NCBI RefSeq assembly: GCF_000020125.1
Contig: NC_010676.1
Location: 3,100,001-3,164,000, forward strand
Direction: 5' to 3'
Length of the DNA: 64,000 nucleotides
Origin: Paraburkholderia phytofirmans PsJN
GTDB lineage: Bacteria > Pseudomonadota > Gammaproteobacteria > Burkholderiales > Burkholderiaceae
Within the stretch, counting starts at the first letter, position 1; every line of letters begins with the position of its first letter. Below are positions 1-7,903 of this stretch, piece after piece. Below the pieces are notes generated by a model. That model made no database searches, was not told where the DNA came from, and saw only the letters and a list, made by a program, of their open reading frames with translations. The translations under genes and the position numbers were made by a program.

Positions 1-65
1 AAATGACAGAGTGGCGCGCCTTGGCGCGTCAGCACTCACTTCCGCCCAAACACCCGCAAGCTGCC

Positions 66-812
66 ATGAACGACGCTCCGCTCACCGCCCCCGCCGATGC
101 CCGCCCGCGCAGGCCGGAACGGGTTGCGCACGCCGATCTGCCAGGCCTGTTCGCCACCTGTGCATGGTTCCGGGCGCTCGCTGCCGAGCACCAGTCCATG
201 GTCCTCGCGAACGCGCACGCGGAGCATCTGGAAGGCGGCGCGTGGATCGCGCGCCGCCAGGAACCGTCGGACTACTGGATCGGCGTCCATTCCGGACTCA
301 TCAAACTTGCCATTTATAGCCCCTCGGGACGCAGTTGCACACTGTCCGGCGTGCCGCCCGGCGGCTGGTTCGGCGAAGGCAGCGTAATCAAGCGTGAATT
401 GCGCAAATACGACGTGGCGGCGATTCAGCCTTCGCTGGTCATGTTCGTGCCGTCGGATACCTTTCACACGCTGCTCGCGTCCAGCTTGCCGTTCAACGCA
501 TTCGTGATCCGGCAACTGAATAACCGCATGGGCGAATTCATCGCGTCGATCCAGAATAGCCGCTTGCTCGATGTCGATGCGCGCGTCGCGCAGTCGCTCG
601 CGCAGTTATTCAACCCGGATCTCTATCCCGACACCGGCCGTACCCTCGCCATCTCGCAGGAAGAAGTCGGCCTGTTGGCGGGCGTTTCGCGTCAGCGGAT
701 CAACCAGGCGCTGCAAAACCTGGAACGGCTGGAGATTTTGCGCCTCTCGTACAACCAGATCGACGTGCTCGACCTCGAACGTCTAGGCGCGTTCGGCCGG
801 GAACAGCTCTAG
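66..812 (+). CDS. Crp/Fnr family transcriptional regulator
   Basis: This is a 248-residue cyclic-nucleotide-binding-fold regulator. An N-terminal beta-roll sensor domain (about residues 25-150) is followed by a C-terminal winged helix whose recognition helix lies in EEVGLLAGVSRQRINQAL, about 30 residues before the end. I chose the ATG at 66. An earlier in-frame ATG at 3 would add 21 residues that do not resemble the family. The sensor lacks an obvious Fnr cysteine cluster, so oxygen sensing by an Fe-S cluster is unlikely; the ligand is unknown. It stands upstream of a chemoreceptor gene in the same direction but with about 180 nt between them, so co-transcription is doubtful. The family call is firm; the regulon is not known. 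Confidence 0.85.
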   Translation: MNDAPLTAPADARPRRPERVAHADLPGLFATCAWFRALAAEHQSMVLANAHAEHLEGGAWIARRQEPSDYWIGVHSGLIKLAIYSPSGRSCTLSGVPPGGWFGEGSVIKRELRKYDVAAIQPSLVMFVPSDTFHTLLASSLPFNAFVIRQLNNRMGEFIASIQNSRLLDVDARVAQSLAQLFNPDLYPDTGRTLAISQEEVGLLAGVSRQRINQALQNLERLEILRLSYNQIDVLDLERLGAFGREQL

Positions 813-900
813 CACCCAACGCACCGCCTGCCGTTTTTGCTCCGCATGTTTCGGCCGCCGCCCGCGCGCGGCCGTTCAGCTGTTTTTTTGAGCAATCGGA

Positions 901-927
901 TAAAGAAAGCGCCGCGCGCGCCGTTAT
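901..927 (+). promoter_or_regulatory. Candidate sigma-28 (FliA) promoter of the chemoreceptor gene
   Basis: TAAA at 901-904, exactly 15 nt, then GCCGTTAT at 920-927. The flagellar sigma consensus is TAAA-N15-GCCGATAA, so the -35 core and six of eight -10 bases match. It lies 66 nt before the chosen MCP start, which suits a chemotaxis gene. It was read by eye and not tested. Confidence 0.55.
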
Positions 928-993
928 GCGAGCTATGCAGCGCAGATTGCAGCCCTGCCCTATTCCGAGCTCAACGTATTGTCGAATCCGATA

Positions 994-2553
994 ATGAACC
1001 GTCTGACACTGAAACAGAAGTTGTGGGTGCCGTTGCTGCTGTGCTGGGCCGCGCTCCTGATCGTGACCGTTGTGAACGCGTACGAAGCGCGTAACGGTCA
1101 AATGGACGCACGGCGCGCGGATCTGGCCGACGTCACCGACATGGCGGTATCGATCGTCGCGGACTATGCGAAACAGGCCGACGCCGGCAAGCTCTCCGTC
1201 GACGAAGCGAAGCAACAAGCGATCGCCCGCATCAATGCGCAACGTTACGGTGCCTCGGGTTATGTGACGATCGTGCGCAGCGACTCGGTCATGGTCGACC
1301 ACCCGATGAGCCCGAAGCTGAACGGCAAGGACATGGGTGGTTTCCGCGACGCCAAAGGCAACGCGCTGTATCACGACATCGCTCAGGCCGGCGGCTCGGC
1401 GGCCGGCGCCGGATATCTGCGCTACTGGTGGCCCAAACCCGGCGAAACGACACCTAGCGAGAAGATCGGCTATGTGAAACGCTTCGCCCCGTGGGGCTGG
1501 GACTTCATCGCCGGCGCTTACATGGACGACATTCAGGCGCAGTTCTACACGACGCTCGCACGCTCGGCCGGCATGCTCCTGGTACTCGGCGTGATCGTGT
1601 CGTTCGTGGCGTCGCGCGTGGTGCGCAGTGTGTCGCGCTCGATTGGCGGCGAGCCTTCCGCCGCGGCCTCGATTGCGATGCAGATCGCGCGCGGCGATCT
1701 GGCCACTCGCATCGAACTGCGCCGCGACGACACGTCGAGCCTGCTGTTCTCGCTGCGTGAGATGCGCAATCAACTCGCGTCCACCGTCGCGCGGATCAAG
1801 AACTCGGCGGAGACGATCACCGTCGCCTCGAAAGAAATCGCCGCGGGCAATCTGGATCTGTCGAGCCGCACCGAGGAACAGGCCGCGTCGTTGCAGCAGA
1901 CCGCCGCCAGCATGGACGAACTCACCAAGACCGTCACGCAGAACGCCGACAATGCGGCCACTGCGTCCGAACTGGCTAGCGACGCGTCGAGCATCGCCGC
2001 GCGCGGTGGCCAGGTGGTCAACGACGTGGTCGAGAAAATGGCGGGTATCACCGATAGTTCGCGCAAGATCGGCGAGATCATCAGCGTGATCGAGGGCATC
2101 GCGTTCCAGACCAATATTCTGGCGCTGAACGCAGCGGTGGAAGCCGCGCGCGCCGGCGAAGAGGGTCGCGGCTTCGCGGTGGTCGCGGGCGAGGTGCGCA
2201 ATCTCGCGCAACGCAGCGCGACCGCGGCCAAGGAGATCAAAGTGTTGATCGATCAGTCGGTCGCGCAAGTCGGCGAAGGCTCGACGCTCGCGGGCAAGGC
2301 GGGCAGCACGATCGGCGAGGTAGTCGACGCGGTGCGCCGTGTGACGGCTATCATGAACGAGATATCAGCGGCTTCGAAGGAACAGAGTTCAGGTATCGGC
2401 GAAGTCAATCTCGCGATCCGTCAGATGGACGACGTGACGCAGCGCAATGCCGCACTTGTCGAGCAGGCGGCCGCCGCGGCCGGTTCGCTGGATGAGCAGA
2501 CCGAACAGCTGCGACATGCCGTCGCCGTGTTCAAGGTCGAGCAAACTGTGTGA
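994..2553 (+). CDS. Methyl-accepting chemotaxis protein with a Cache-type sensor
   Basis: This is a 519-residue inner-membrane chemoreceptor. A first membrane helix (about residues 9-29) precedes a periplasmic single-Cache-like sensor (about 35-185, with the [12 protein letters not shown] and [13 protein letters not shown] segments). A second membrane helix (about 190-210), a HAMP segment and a long cytoplasmic coiled coil follow. The signalling tip is the conserved stretch around [20 protein letters not shown]. No C-terminal CheR-tethering pentapeptide is present; the protein ends FKVEQTV. I prefer the ATG at 994 over an in-frame TTG at 979. A flagellar-type promoter lies just upstream. The ligand cannot be told from sequence; Cache receptors of this kind often sense small organic acids or amines. 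Confidence 0.92.
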   Translation: MNRLTLKQKLWVPLLLCWAALLIVTVVNAYEARNGQMDARRADLADVTDMAVSIVADYAKQADAGKLSVDEAKQQAIARINAQRYGASGYVTIVRSDSVMVDHPMSPKLNGKDMGGFRDAKGNALYHDIAQAGGSAAGAGYLRYWWPKPGETTPSEKIGYVKRFAPWGWDFIAGAYMDDIQAQFYTTLARSAGMLLVLGVIVSFVASRVVRSVSRSIGGEPSAAASIAMQIARGDLATRIELRRDDTSSLLFSLREMRNQLASTVARIKNSAETITVASKEIAAGNLDLSSRTEEQAASLQQTAASMDELTKTVTQNADNAATASELASDASSIAARGGQVVNDVVEKMAGITDSSRKIGEIISVIEGIAFQTNILALNAAVEAARAGEEGRGFAVVAGEVRNLAQRSATAAKEIKVLIDQSVAQVGEGSTLAGKAGSTIGEVVDAVRRVTAIMNEISAASKEQSSGIGEVNLAIRQMDDVTQRNAALVEQAAAAAGSLDEQTEQLRHAVAVFKVEQTV

Positions 2554-2610
2554 GCGGGTCATACGGGCCACGGTCCGTCGTGCCCGATCGGCAGACCTCC
2601 TGACCGATCA

Positions 2611-2653
2611 AAATAAGGCTGTCGCCGGAAATCGGATGACAGCCTTTTTTATT
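2611..2653 (+). terminator. Intrinsic terminator after the chemoreceptor gene
   Basis: An 8-bp stem (AGGCTGTC at 2616-2623 with GACAGCCT at 2638-2645) is followed by a T-rich run and preceded by an A-rich run. It lies 60 nt after the MCP stop and could also work for the leftward gene that ends at 2674. Confidence 0.8.
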
Positions 2654-2673
2654 TGTCGCTGCGAAGCTTCAAT

Positions 2674-3027
2674 CTACGCAGCACGCACGCCGCTCCTTCG
2701 CGTGATAGGCCGTTCGAGAATGGCATCGGTTCCGAACAGCGTGAACACGATGTCGGCCAGCACGCCGGACTTCTTCCAGCGCAGATAGTAGCGATGCGCC
2801 GTCTGATACGGCGCGTAACGCTCCGGCATCGTGCTCCATGGCGCGCGCGCGTGCAGCACCCACATCACGCTATTCACCACCCAGCGGATATCGATGCTGG
2901 GACGCCCACGGCGAGGTCCAAGCGCCTTCATTTCCGGCAGCAGCGGGACGATGCGATGCCATTGCTCGTCAGTCAGATCGTAAGTGGTCGGCAAATGAAG
3001 CTGCGGCTTTCGAGTGGAGTTGTCCAT
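2674..3027 (-). CDS. IS5-type transposase N-terminal domain protein (DUF4096-like)
   Basis: This 117-residue protein has the helical N-terminal domain of IS5/IS402-type transposases: LTDEQWHRIVPLLP, then RGRPSIDIR and a W-rich segment around VMWVLHARAPWSTMPERY. The DDE catalytic domain that normally follows in another frame is absent. I see no terminal inverted repeats or target duplication around it. It therefore looks like either an element remnant or a stand-alone, possibly domesticated, DNA-binding protein. It sits between the chemoreceptor and a porin with no sign of an operon. Family recognition is fair; an active transposase is unlikely. Confidence 0.7.
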   Translation of the reverse strand: MDNSTRKPQLHLPTTYDLTDEQWHRIVPLLPEMKALGPRRGRPSIDIRWVVNSVMWVLHARAPWSTMPERYAPYQTAHRYYLRWKKSGVLADIVFTLFGTDAILERPITRRSGVRAA

Positions 3028-3300
3028 GCGGTAAGAACGCGCGGCTGCTGCATACAGGCTGGCGTCGCTGCGAAATAGCGTCTATCAATCAATGGATTTC
3101 AGACTAACCCAAGCACGCTTGCGCGAAAGTTAACTCTTGTCAGACAGCGCGGGGCAATGGTTAGAAACTGCAATAAGTTATTGCGCTAAAGCACTTTTCA
3201 CGCGACGAGGGTGCGGGTCTATCATCGGCGCGCCGGCGCATGGCCCGTCTGCACACGCCGGACTCGATGAATAAACCATAACCACCTAGCAGACATTCCA

Positions 3301-4440
3301 ATGAGACAAATGAGACTCCTCAAGACCGCTGCCATCGTGGGTGGCGCCGCGCTCGCGATGACCGCCGAGCACGCCTCGGCACAGAGCTCGATCACGCTGT
3401 ACGGCGTCGCAGACGTGAGCGTGCGCTATCTGACCAACTCCAACGCCAAAAACGATGGCCGTCTGTTCATGACGAACGGTGCGATCACCAATAGCCGCTG
3501 GGGTCTGCGCGGCTCGGAAGATCTGGGCGGCGGATTGAAGGCGATCTTCGATCTGGAAAGCGGCATCAATCTGCAGGACGGGTCCGCCTCGGACAGCCAG
3601 CGGCTCTTCAACCGCAACGCGTACGTCGGCCTGAGCAGCCAATACGGCACGCTAACGCTAGGCCGTCAGAAGACGCCGTTGTTCGACCTGCTCGGCGACA
3701 CCTACGACCCGCTCACGGTCGGCAACTACTTTGAGAATTCATGGTTGCCGGGCGCGCTCGGCGCGGGGCTTTACGCGGACAACGCCGTGAAATACACCGG
3801 CACGTATAAAGGCCTGACCATGGCCGCGATGTACTCGTTCGGCACCAACTCTGAATCGACCGGCGCGGGCGGTTTCTCCGGCCGGGTGCCGGGCCATCTC
3901 GGCGCGGGCACGATGTACGGCTTCACGCTGTCGTATGTGGCCGGCCCGTTGAGCGTCGCGGGAGGCGTGCAGCAGAACAGCGACAACAGCAATCACAAGC
4001 AGACTATCTTCAACGCAAACGCGGTCTATACGTTCAGCACGGCGAAGGTGTATGTCGGCTATCTACATTCGAAAGACGACACGGGTTTCGTCGACAGCGC
4101 GCTGGCGCAGCAGACGCTCGTGCCCGGCGTCGATATCCTGAAGGGCTCGGGCCGCGTCGACAACGGTCCGTTCGCCGGCATCACGTGGCAGGCCACACCC
4201 GCGCTCACGTTGACGGGCGCGGCGTACTACGACCACATGTCCAACGCGGCAATCGGCAACGGACAAGTAAGCAGCGGCAATCGCTATACGTTGGTGGCGT
4301 TGGCTGAGTACGCCTTGTCCAAGCGCACCGAGGTGTACGGTACGGTCGATTTCGACAAGGTATCGGGCGCGGCCTCGGTCGAATTGCCGGGCAAGAACAA
4401 CCAGACCGGCGTTGCACTCGGTCTGCGTACCATTTTCTGA
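3301..4440 (+). CDS. General porin (Gram-negative porin, OmpC-like)
   Basis: This 379-residue outer-membrane protein has a signal peptide ending at about residue 27 (ASAQ before SSITLYG). The SSITLYGVADVSVRYLTN start of the first strand, the WGLRGSEDLGGGLKAIFDLE block and a terminal phenylalanine (TIF) are hallmarks of burkholderial trimeric 16-strand porins. It probably forms a water-filled channel for small hydrophilic solutes. Two starts are possible, 3301 and 3310, and both keep the signal peptide. It is monocistronic and convergent with a second porin gene, sharing the terminator region between them. Substrate preference is not predictable. Confidence 0.92.
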   Translation: MRQMRLLKTAAIVGGAALAMTAEHASAQSSITLYGVADVSVRYLTNSNAKNDGRLFMTNGAITNSRWGLRGSEDLGGGLKAIFDLESGINLQDGSASDSQRLFNRNAYVGLSSQYGTLTLGRQKTPLFDLLGDTYDPLTVGNYFENSWLPGALGAGLYADNAVKYTGTYKGLTMAAMYSFGTNSESTGAGGFSGRVPGHLGAGTMYGFTLSYVAGPLSVAGGVQQNSDNSNHKQTIFNANAVYTFSTAKVYVGYLHSKDDTGFVDSALAQQTLVPGVDILKGSGRVDNGPFAGITWQATPALTLTGAAYYDHMSNAAIGNGQVSSGNRYTLVALAEYALSKRTEVYGTVDFDKVSGAASVELPGKNNQTGVALGLRTIF

Positions 4441-4522
4441 ATCAGGCAGGGCCGCCTGTGCCCTGTAAGCCGCGCGGCATCCGGTATTCTCGCCGGGTGC
4501 CGCCATCGAATCGCGCGCGCAT

Positions 4523-4552
4523 AAAAAAAGGTGCCGCGAACGGCACCTTTTT
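4523..4552. terminator. Bidirectional terminator between two convergent porin genes
   Basis: The stem AGGTGCCG (4529-4536) and CGGCACCT (4541-4548) closes a CGAA tetraloop. It is flanked by an A-run on the left and a T-run on the right, so it can end transcripts in both directions. Confidence 0.88.
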
Positions 4553-4578
4553 GTACAACAACCAGCTTCTGCTGAAGC

Positions 4579-5712
4579 TTAGAAGCGGTGACGCAGACCG
4601 ACCGTAGCAGCCGTCTGGTTCTTCGACGACGACGGCAGTTGCGTGTTGTCGCCGCTGTAGATCGAAGCGACACCGCCGTCGCCCATTGCGTGCTGGTACA
4701 CGGCTTGAGCGTAGACGTCCGTACGACGCGACAGCGAGTAGTCAGCCTGCACGCCGATCTGGTGGTAGCGCACCGACTCCGAACCACCGTTCGCGCCAAC
4801 GCCGTAGCCCTTGCCGTCCGTGAACGTGTAAGCCACGCCCAGGCCGAGAGCCGGGGTCAGGTTGTACTTGCCATTGACTTCGTAGTTGTTAGCGCGCAGC
4901 GATTGCTGACCGCCCACGAAGTTGTCCGAACGCGATTGCGTCCATGCCAGACCGACGGTTGCCGGGCCGAATGCGTACGAACCAGCAACGCCGAATTCAC
5001 GTTGACGGAAGTTGCCGACGTTGCCAGCCAGTGCGTTGACGTACGAACCGTCCGAAGCACCCGTGTTGCCTGCGCCCGGGTTGTTTTGCTGGGCGTAAGC
5101 AGCACCCAGGTGCAGACCTTGCCACTGGTATGCAGCACCGACGCTGTATTCGCGGTTGTTTGCGAATGCGCCAGCCTGGTTCGAGAAGCCGTACGTGCCG
5201 CCGAACGTGAAGCCAGCGTAGTTAGCGCTCGAGTACTTGACCGAGTTGTTGACTGCGTAGCCGCCGTTCGTGTTCAGGTTGTCGTTGTTGAACGGGTGCG
5301 CGAAGTACGTACCGCCCCAGCTGCCCGTTGCGGTCAGCGGTGCCAGGTAGTCTTGAGCTGCGTCATATTGACGACCCAGCGTGACCGTACCGAATTGCGC
5401 GCTCGACAGACCGACGAACGCTTGACGGTTGAACATGCCGTTGTTGTTAGCGAACTTGCCGTTGTTGATGTTGAAGCCGCTTTCCAACGTGAAGATAGCC
5501 TTCAGACCGCCGCCCAGGTCTTCCGAACCGCGCAGACCGAACATGCTTTGGTTGATGCCGCCGCTACCGGCTGCCCACTTTGCGTTGTGGTTGACGTTGC
5601 TGGTGTACGTCAGGCCCGCGTCCAGCAGACCATACAGAGTCACGCTGCTTTGTGCGTGAGCGACGGAGGCGAACGATGCGGCAACCGCAACGACGATGAG
5701 ACTCTTTTTCAT
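4579..5712 (-). CDS. General porin (Gram-negative porin, OmpC-like)
   Basis: This 377-residue porin has a clear signal peptide (cleavage after residue 20, VAHAQ), the first-strand motif SSVTLYGLLDAGLTYTSN, the GLRGSEDLGGGLKAIFTLESG block and a terminal phenylalanine (RHRF). It belongs to the same family as the genes at 3301 and 45291 but is not a recent duplicate of either. Strong codon bias (repeated cgc/acc/ctg-type choices) suggests high expression. An AGGAG ribosome site lies 8 nt before the ATG. About 950 nt of gene-free sequence precede it, probably holding a long regulatory region. Confidence 0.93.
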   Translation of the reverse strand: MKKSLIVVAVAASFASVAHAQSSVTLYGLLDAGLTYTSNVNHNAKWAAGSGGINQSMFGLRGSEDLGGGLKAIFTLESGFNINNGKFANNNGMFNRQAFVGLSSAQFGTVTLGRQYDAAQDYLAPLTATGSWGGTYFAHPFNNDNLNTNGGYAVNNSVKYSSANYAGFTFGGTYGFSNQAGAFANNREYSVGAAYQWQGLHLGAAYAQQNNPGAGNTGASDGSYVNALAGNVGNFRQREFGVAGSYAFGPATVGLAWTQSRSDNFVGGQQSLRANNYEVNGKYNLTPALGLGVAYTFTDGKGYGVGANGGSESVRYHQIGVQADYSLSRRTDVYAQAVYQHAMGDGGVASIYSGDNTQLPSSSKNQTAATVGLRHRF

Positions 5713-6660
5713 GCGTGGGACTCCTGTTCGATAAATTTACGCGGGGAGCGGGACCTGCCTCGGCAGCGTGTGCATCGCACCTGTTGCCGCCCTTCAACCG
5801 ACCCGTTCCGGATCGTCGGGCACCCTTGAAACGAAGCGTGAGTGTAGGGGGACGCCCTAGTAGCGAGGTCGGCAATTCACGCAACAGGATTTTTCGTAAT
5901 CAGCAACAATCTAATGGCCGCACGCATTAAGTCTTTGTTTTTACAACGTTTATGATCAAAACAGGCGCATGTCGCACCTGCCGTGGCCATAAGTAATTTG
6001 CAACTTCTCAATATATTCAGTTGTGCGCATGCAACAGCGTTTTAATAATCGTGACGCAATCGGGTCAGAGTAATTAAGAAATCAGAGGCGTGTGATTGCC
6101 CGGAAAGGAGGCAATTGGCCGCATGCATTCGCCCGCCGTAAATTTATTTCGGAAAACCGGGAACTTTATTGAATTGCCGCGATCGCTTTACTCAATTCGA
6201 ATTAGCATCTGTTAATTGGCCTTGACCAATAAGTTCTTTTGCGAGGGCGATTGAATATGACGGTATGTTTTTATTCTGGCGCTGGGCTATAGAGCAATTC
6301 GATAGCGCTGAGAATCCGTGCGCGCGGCGGATGCGCCGCCTTTGTCTGCTGCCCGGGCGGAATAGGCGACGGCTTACAGCCCCGCAGAAGTGCGTACCAA
6401 CTCCCCTGCGTCTCATTTGGATCGCAGGAGGCCCTCAGGGGAAGTCCGAAACCACTGAGGCGTTTCAAAAAGGCAGCGGTCGAAGGGAAAGCCTTCAGCG
6501 CGGGCATTGCCCGGAGGTGAAATGCGGCGCCGACCGCCGCGTGACAAAAACCCGTGCTGAAAGCGGATGGCAAACATCGAACAGCCTTCCACCTTCATTA
6601 AACGGCACGAGCGTGCCATTCTTTTACACGGAGTTTCCCTAGTTCCGCCCAACCACGGCC
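5713..6660. other. Gene-free region upstream of the porin, partly AT-rich
   Basis: No convincing coding frame was found on either strand. Bases about 5890-6260 are visibly AT-richer than the rest of the window, as expected for a regulated promoter of the leftward porin gene. Short dyads occur (ATTGG/CCAAT near 6215-6230, GGCGG/CCGCC near 6328-6343, GGCAC/GTGCC at 6604-6617, the last followed by a weak T-run). A small RNA is possible but cannot be supported. Confidence 0.5.
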
Positions 6661-6852
6661 TTATGGCTTGTCTTGCGACCGACGCAGCGCGTCCTCGTCC
6701 TCGGGTGAAGCGCCAGGCGCGAGCGGATCGGTCTCGGGCGACTCGCCCGGCAATGGACGCGGTTGCTCGCCGGGTTCATCGAGTGGCTGGTTGGCAGGAT
6801 CGGCGACGGGGTCGATGGTGGGATCGGTTTGCATGATGAGCATCCTGAGCAT
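6661..6852 (-). CDS. Small acidic proline-rich hypothetical protein
   Basis: This is a 63-residue soluble protein, rich in Pro, Asp and Glu, without membrane segments or cysteines. The middle reads as loose repeats of P-x-x-D/E-P units (TDPTIDPVADPANQPLDEPG and onward) and it ends in a mixed-charge tail. I chose the ATG at 6852 because a GGGAGA ribosome site sits 7 nt before it; ATGs at 6843 and 6834 are alternatives. The low-complexity composition suggests a disordered protein. I do not recognise the family and assign no function. It is isolated, with no operon partner. Confidence 0.5.
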   Translation of the reverse strand: MLRMLIMQTDPTIDPVADPANQPLDEPGEQPRPLPGESPETDPLAPGASPEDEDALRRSQDKP

Positions 6853-6867
6853 GGGAATGTCTCCCAA

Positions 6868-7620
6868 CGCTCATCGCGCAACGACTATTCCCGGCAGTCT
6901 AGCGCTACCGTCGTCCTCCGGGGCCTTCGCGTGACGCTCTCGACCGATTGATGTCCGGCTGTAGAAATTGCCTCAATGAGCGGCGAAACTTTCAACACCC
7001 AATCGCACGACTGTGTACGTCGCTCCGTGTCTCACGAGACTATTGACGATCGAGCCGCGAGCGCGGCATCTCGCCGGCCGACCCGGTCAGGAACGGCTCC
7101 AGCCCAAACAGCCACGCAAAACAGAATGTCACGCGCGACAACGCGCTGATCCGCGGTCGCGGCATACCTGCGCGCTCGATTTCCGGCGAAGTAGGCAACA
7201 AGTTTTGAGTCTGGACAAACTCATCAGCGGTGTGGTCAGGTCGCATGGTCGTTCTCGTTATTGATATGGTTTGGAAGCCGTGCTTACGCAAACGACGTGC
7301 CACTCTCACCGAGCGGACTTCGGACCGCCTTGTACTCAGATTAGCGCTGCCATTGCGACAGGGTCTGTGCGTCAGGGCGCCAACGGAAACCAACGAATGA
7401 CGAGACGAAACCCGGACGGAGTTTGCGCCGACGAACGCAAAAGGAATGACGATATTCCAGCCGCGTGGAATGTGTGGCTTAACACGCGCGTCTGAATGCC
7501 GCCCGTATGTCACGACGGCCAGCTTTTATCCGACCGGATAGGAGTCCAAGGAGCGCCGCTTAACAGCGGAACGTAACTGACATATTGCCGCGCCCAATAG
7601 CCGCTTCACGCCACACAAAC
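6868..7620. other. Intergenic region without supported genes
   Basis: I see no recognisable gene. The only frame with a plausible start is leftward, 7040-7246 (68 residues, one hydrophobic stretch VTFCFAWLFGLEPFL, weak GAG ribosome site). Its codon use is not convincing, so it is left uncalled. The region borders a tRNA gene, a usual place for insertion debris, but no integrase or repeat is visible. Confidence 0.4.
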
Positions 7621-7653
7621 AAAAAGGGTTCCGACATTGTCGGAACCCTTTCT
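7621..7653 (-). terminator. Terminator of the tRNA gene
   Basis: A near-perfect 11-bp stem AGGGTTCCGAC/GTCGGAACCCT with a 3-nt loop, followed on the minus strand by a T-run at 7621-7625. It lies 10 nt downstream of the encoded CCA. Confidence 0.88.
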
Positions 7654-7662
7654 TTGCATCAA

Positions 7663-7750
7663 TGGTGGGCCGGGTCGGATTCGAACCGACGATGTCCTTT
7701 CGGAGGCGGATTATGAGTCCGCTGCCTGCAACCAGCACGGCGTCCGGCCC
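7663..7750 (-). tRNA. tRNA with CAT anticodon and a long variable arm
   Basis: This is an 88-nt tRNA with encoded CCA (7663-7665). The acceptor stem has seven perfect pairs (GGGCCGG at the 5' end, CCGGCCC at 7667-7673). The anticodon stem GCGGA/TCCGC closes the loop CTCATAA, giving anticodon CAT (7713-7715). The T arm GTCGG-TTCGAAT-CCGAC (7674-7690) is canonical. Between them lies a 15-nt variable region (7691-7705) that can form TCC-GAAA-GGA, as in class II tRNAs (Leu, Ser, Tyr). The D arm is odd: a 3-bp GCC/GGC stem, and positions 8 and 14 read A and T instead of the usual T and A. CAT tRNAs (initiator Met, elongator Met, lysidine Ile2) are normally class I. The amino acid is therefore left open. 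Confidence 0.85.
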
Positions 7751-7753
7751 AAG

Positions 7754-7782
7754 AAAAAAGACCCGGTCGTGAAGGCCGGGCC
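7754..7782 (-). terminator. Intrinsic terminator directly in front of the tRNA
   Basis: On the minus strand a 7-bp GC stem (7776-7782 with 7760-7766, one G-U pair) is followed by six Ts (7754-7759). Only CTT separates it from the first tRNA base. It may end rpoD transcripts, or attenuate a tRNA transcript started further upstream. Confidence 0.7.
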
Positions 7783-7801
7783 TATTCGCTGATTGGCCGA
7801 C

Positions 7802-7829
7802 ATACTACACGAAAAAGGGGCCTTCGCAA
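7802..7829 (-). promoter_or_regulatory. Weak candidate promoter for the tRNA
   Basis: Minus-strand TTGCGA (7824-7829), a 16-nt spacer and TAGTAT (7802-7807), each matching four of six consensus bases. It would start transcripts near 7795, so the hairpin at 7754-7782 would be inside the tRNA leader. Confidence 0.3.
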
Positions 7830-7863
7830 CCGCTTCGCTACGGCGAAACAACCGCGAGGCCCC
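7812..7863 (-). terminator. rpoD terminator
   Basis: Outer arms GCGAGGCCCC (7854-7863) and GGGGCCTTCGC (7817-7827) pair on the minus strand and are followed by five Ts (7812-7816). The 26-nt loop can form an inner hairpin. It begins 41 nt after the rpoD stop. Confidence 0.75.
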
Positions 7864-7903
7864 TGCAGACCACTACATCATTTGCAACCAACGCCGGCTT
7901 CGA

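Noticed and set aside
700..2268. A 522-codon minus-strand frame across the chemoreceptor
   Set aside because: It is a shadow of the MCP gene, overlaps the regulator end and has no family features.
6265..6642. Possible 125-residue plus-strand protein upstream of the small acidic gene
   Set aside because: Low-complexity Arg/Ser/Pro composition and no ribosome site.
7040..7246. Possible 68-residue protein with one hydrophobic segment
   Set aside because: Weak ribosome site, no family recognised and unconvincing codon use; left as part of the intergenic note.
7526..7738. A 70-codon minus-strand frame covering the tRNA
   Set aside because: The GSNPTRPT peptide is the typical translation of a tRNA T arm; the RNA gene explains it.
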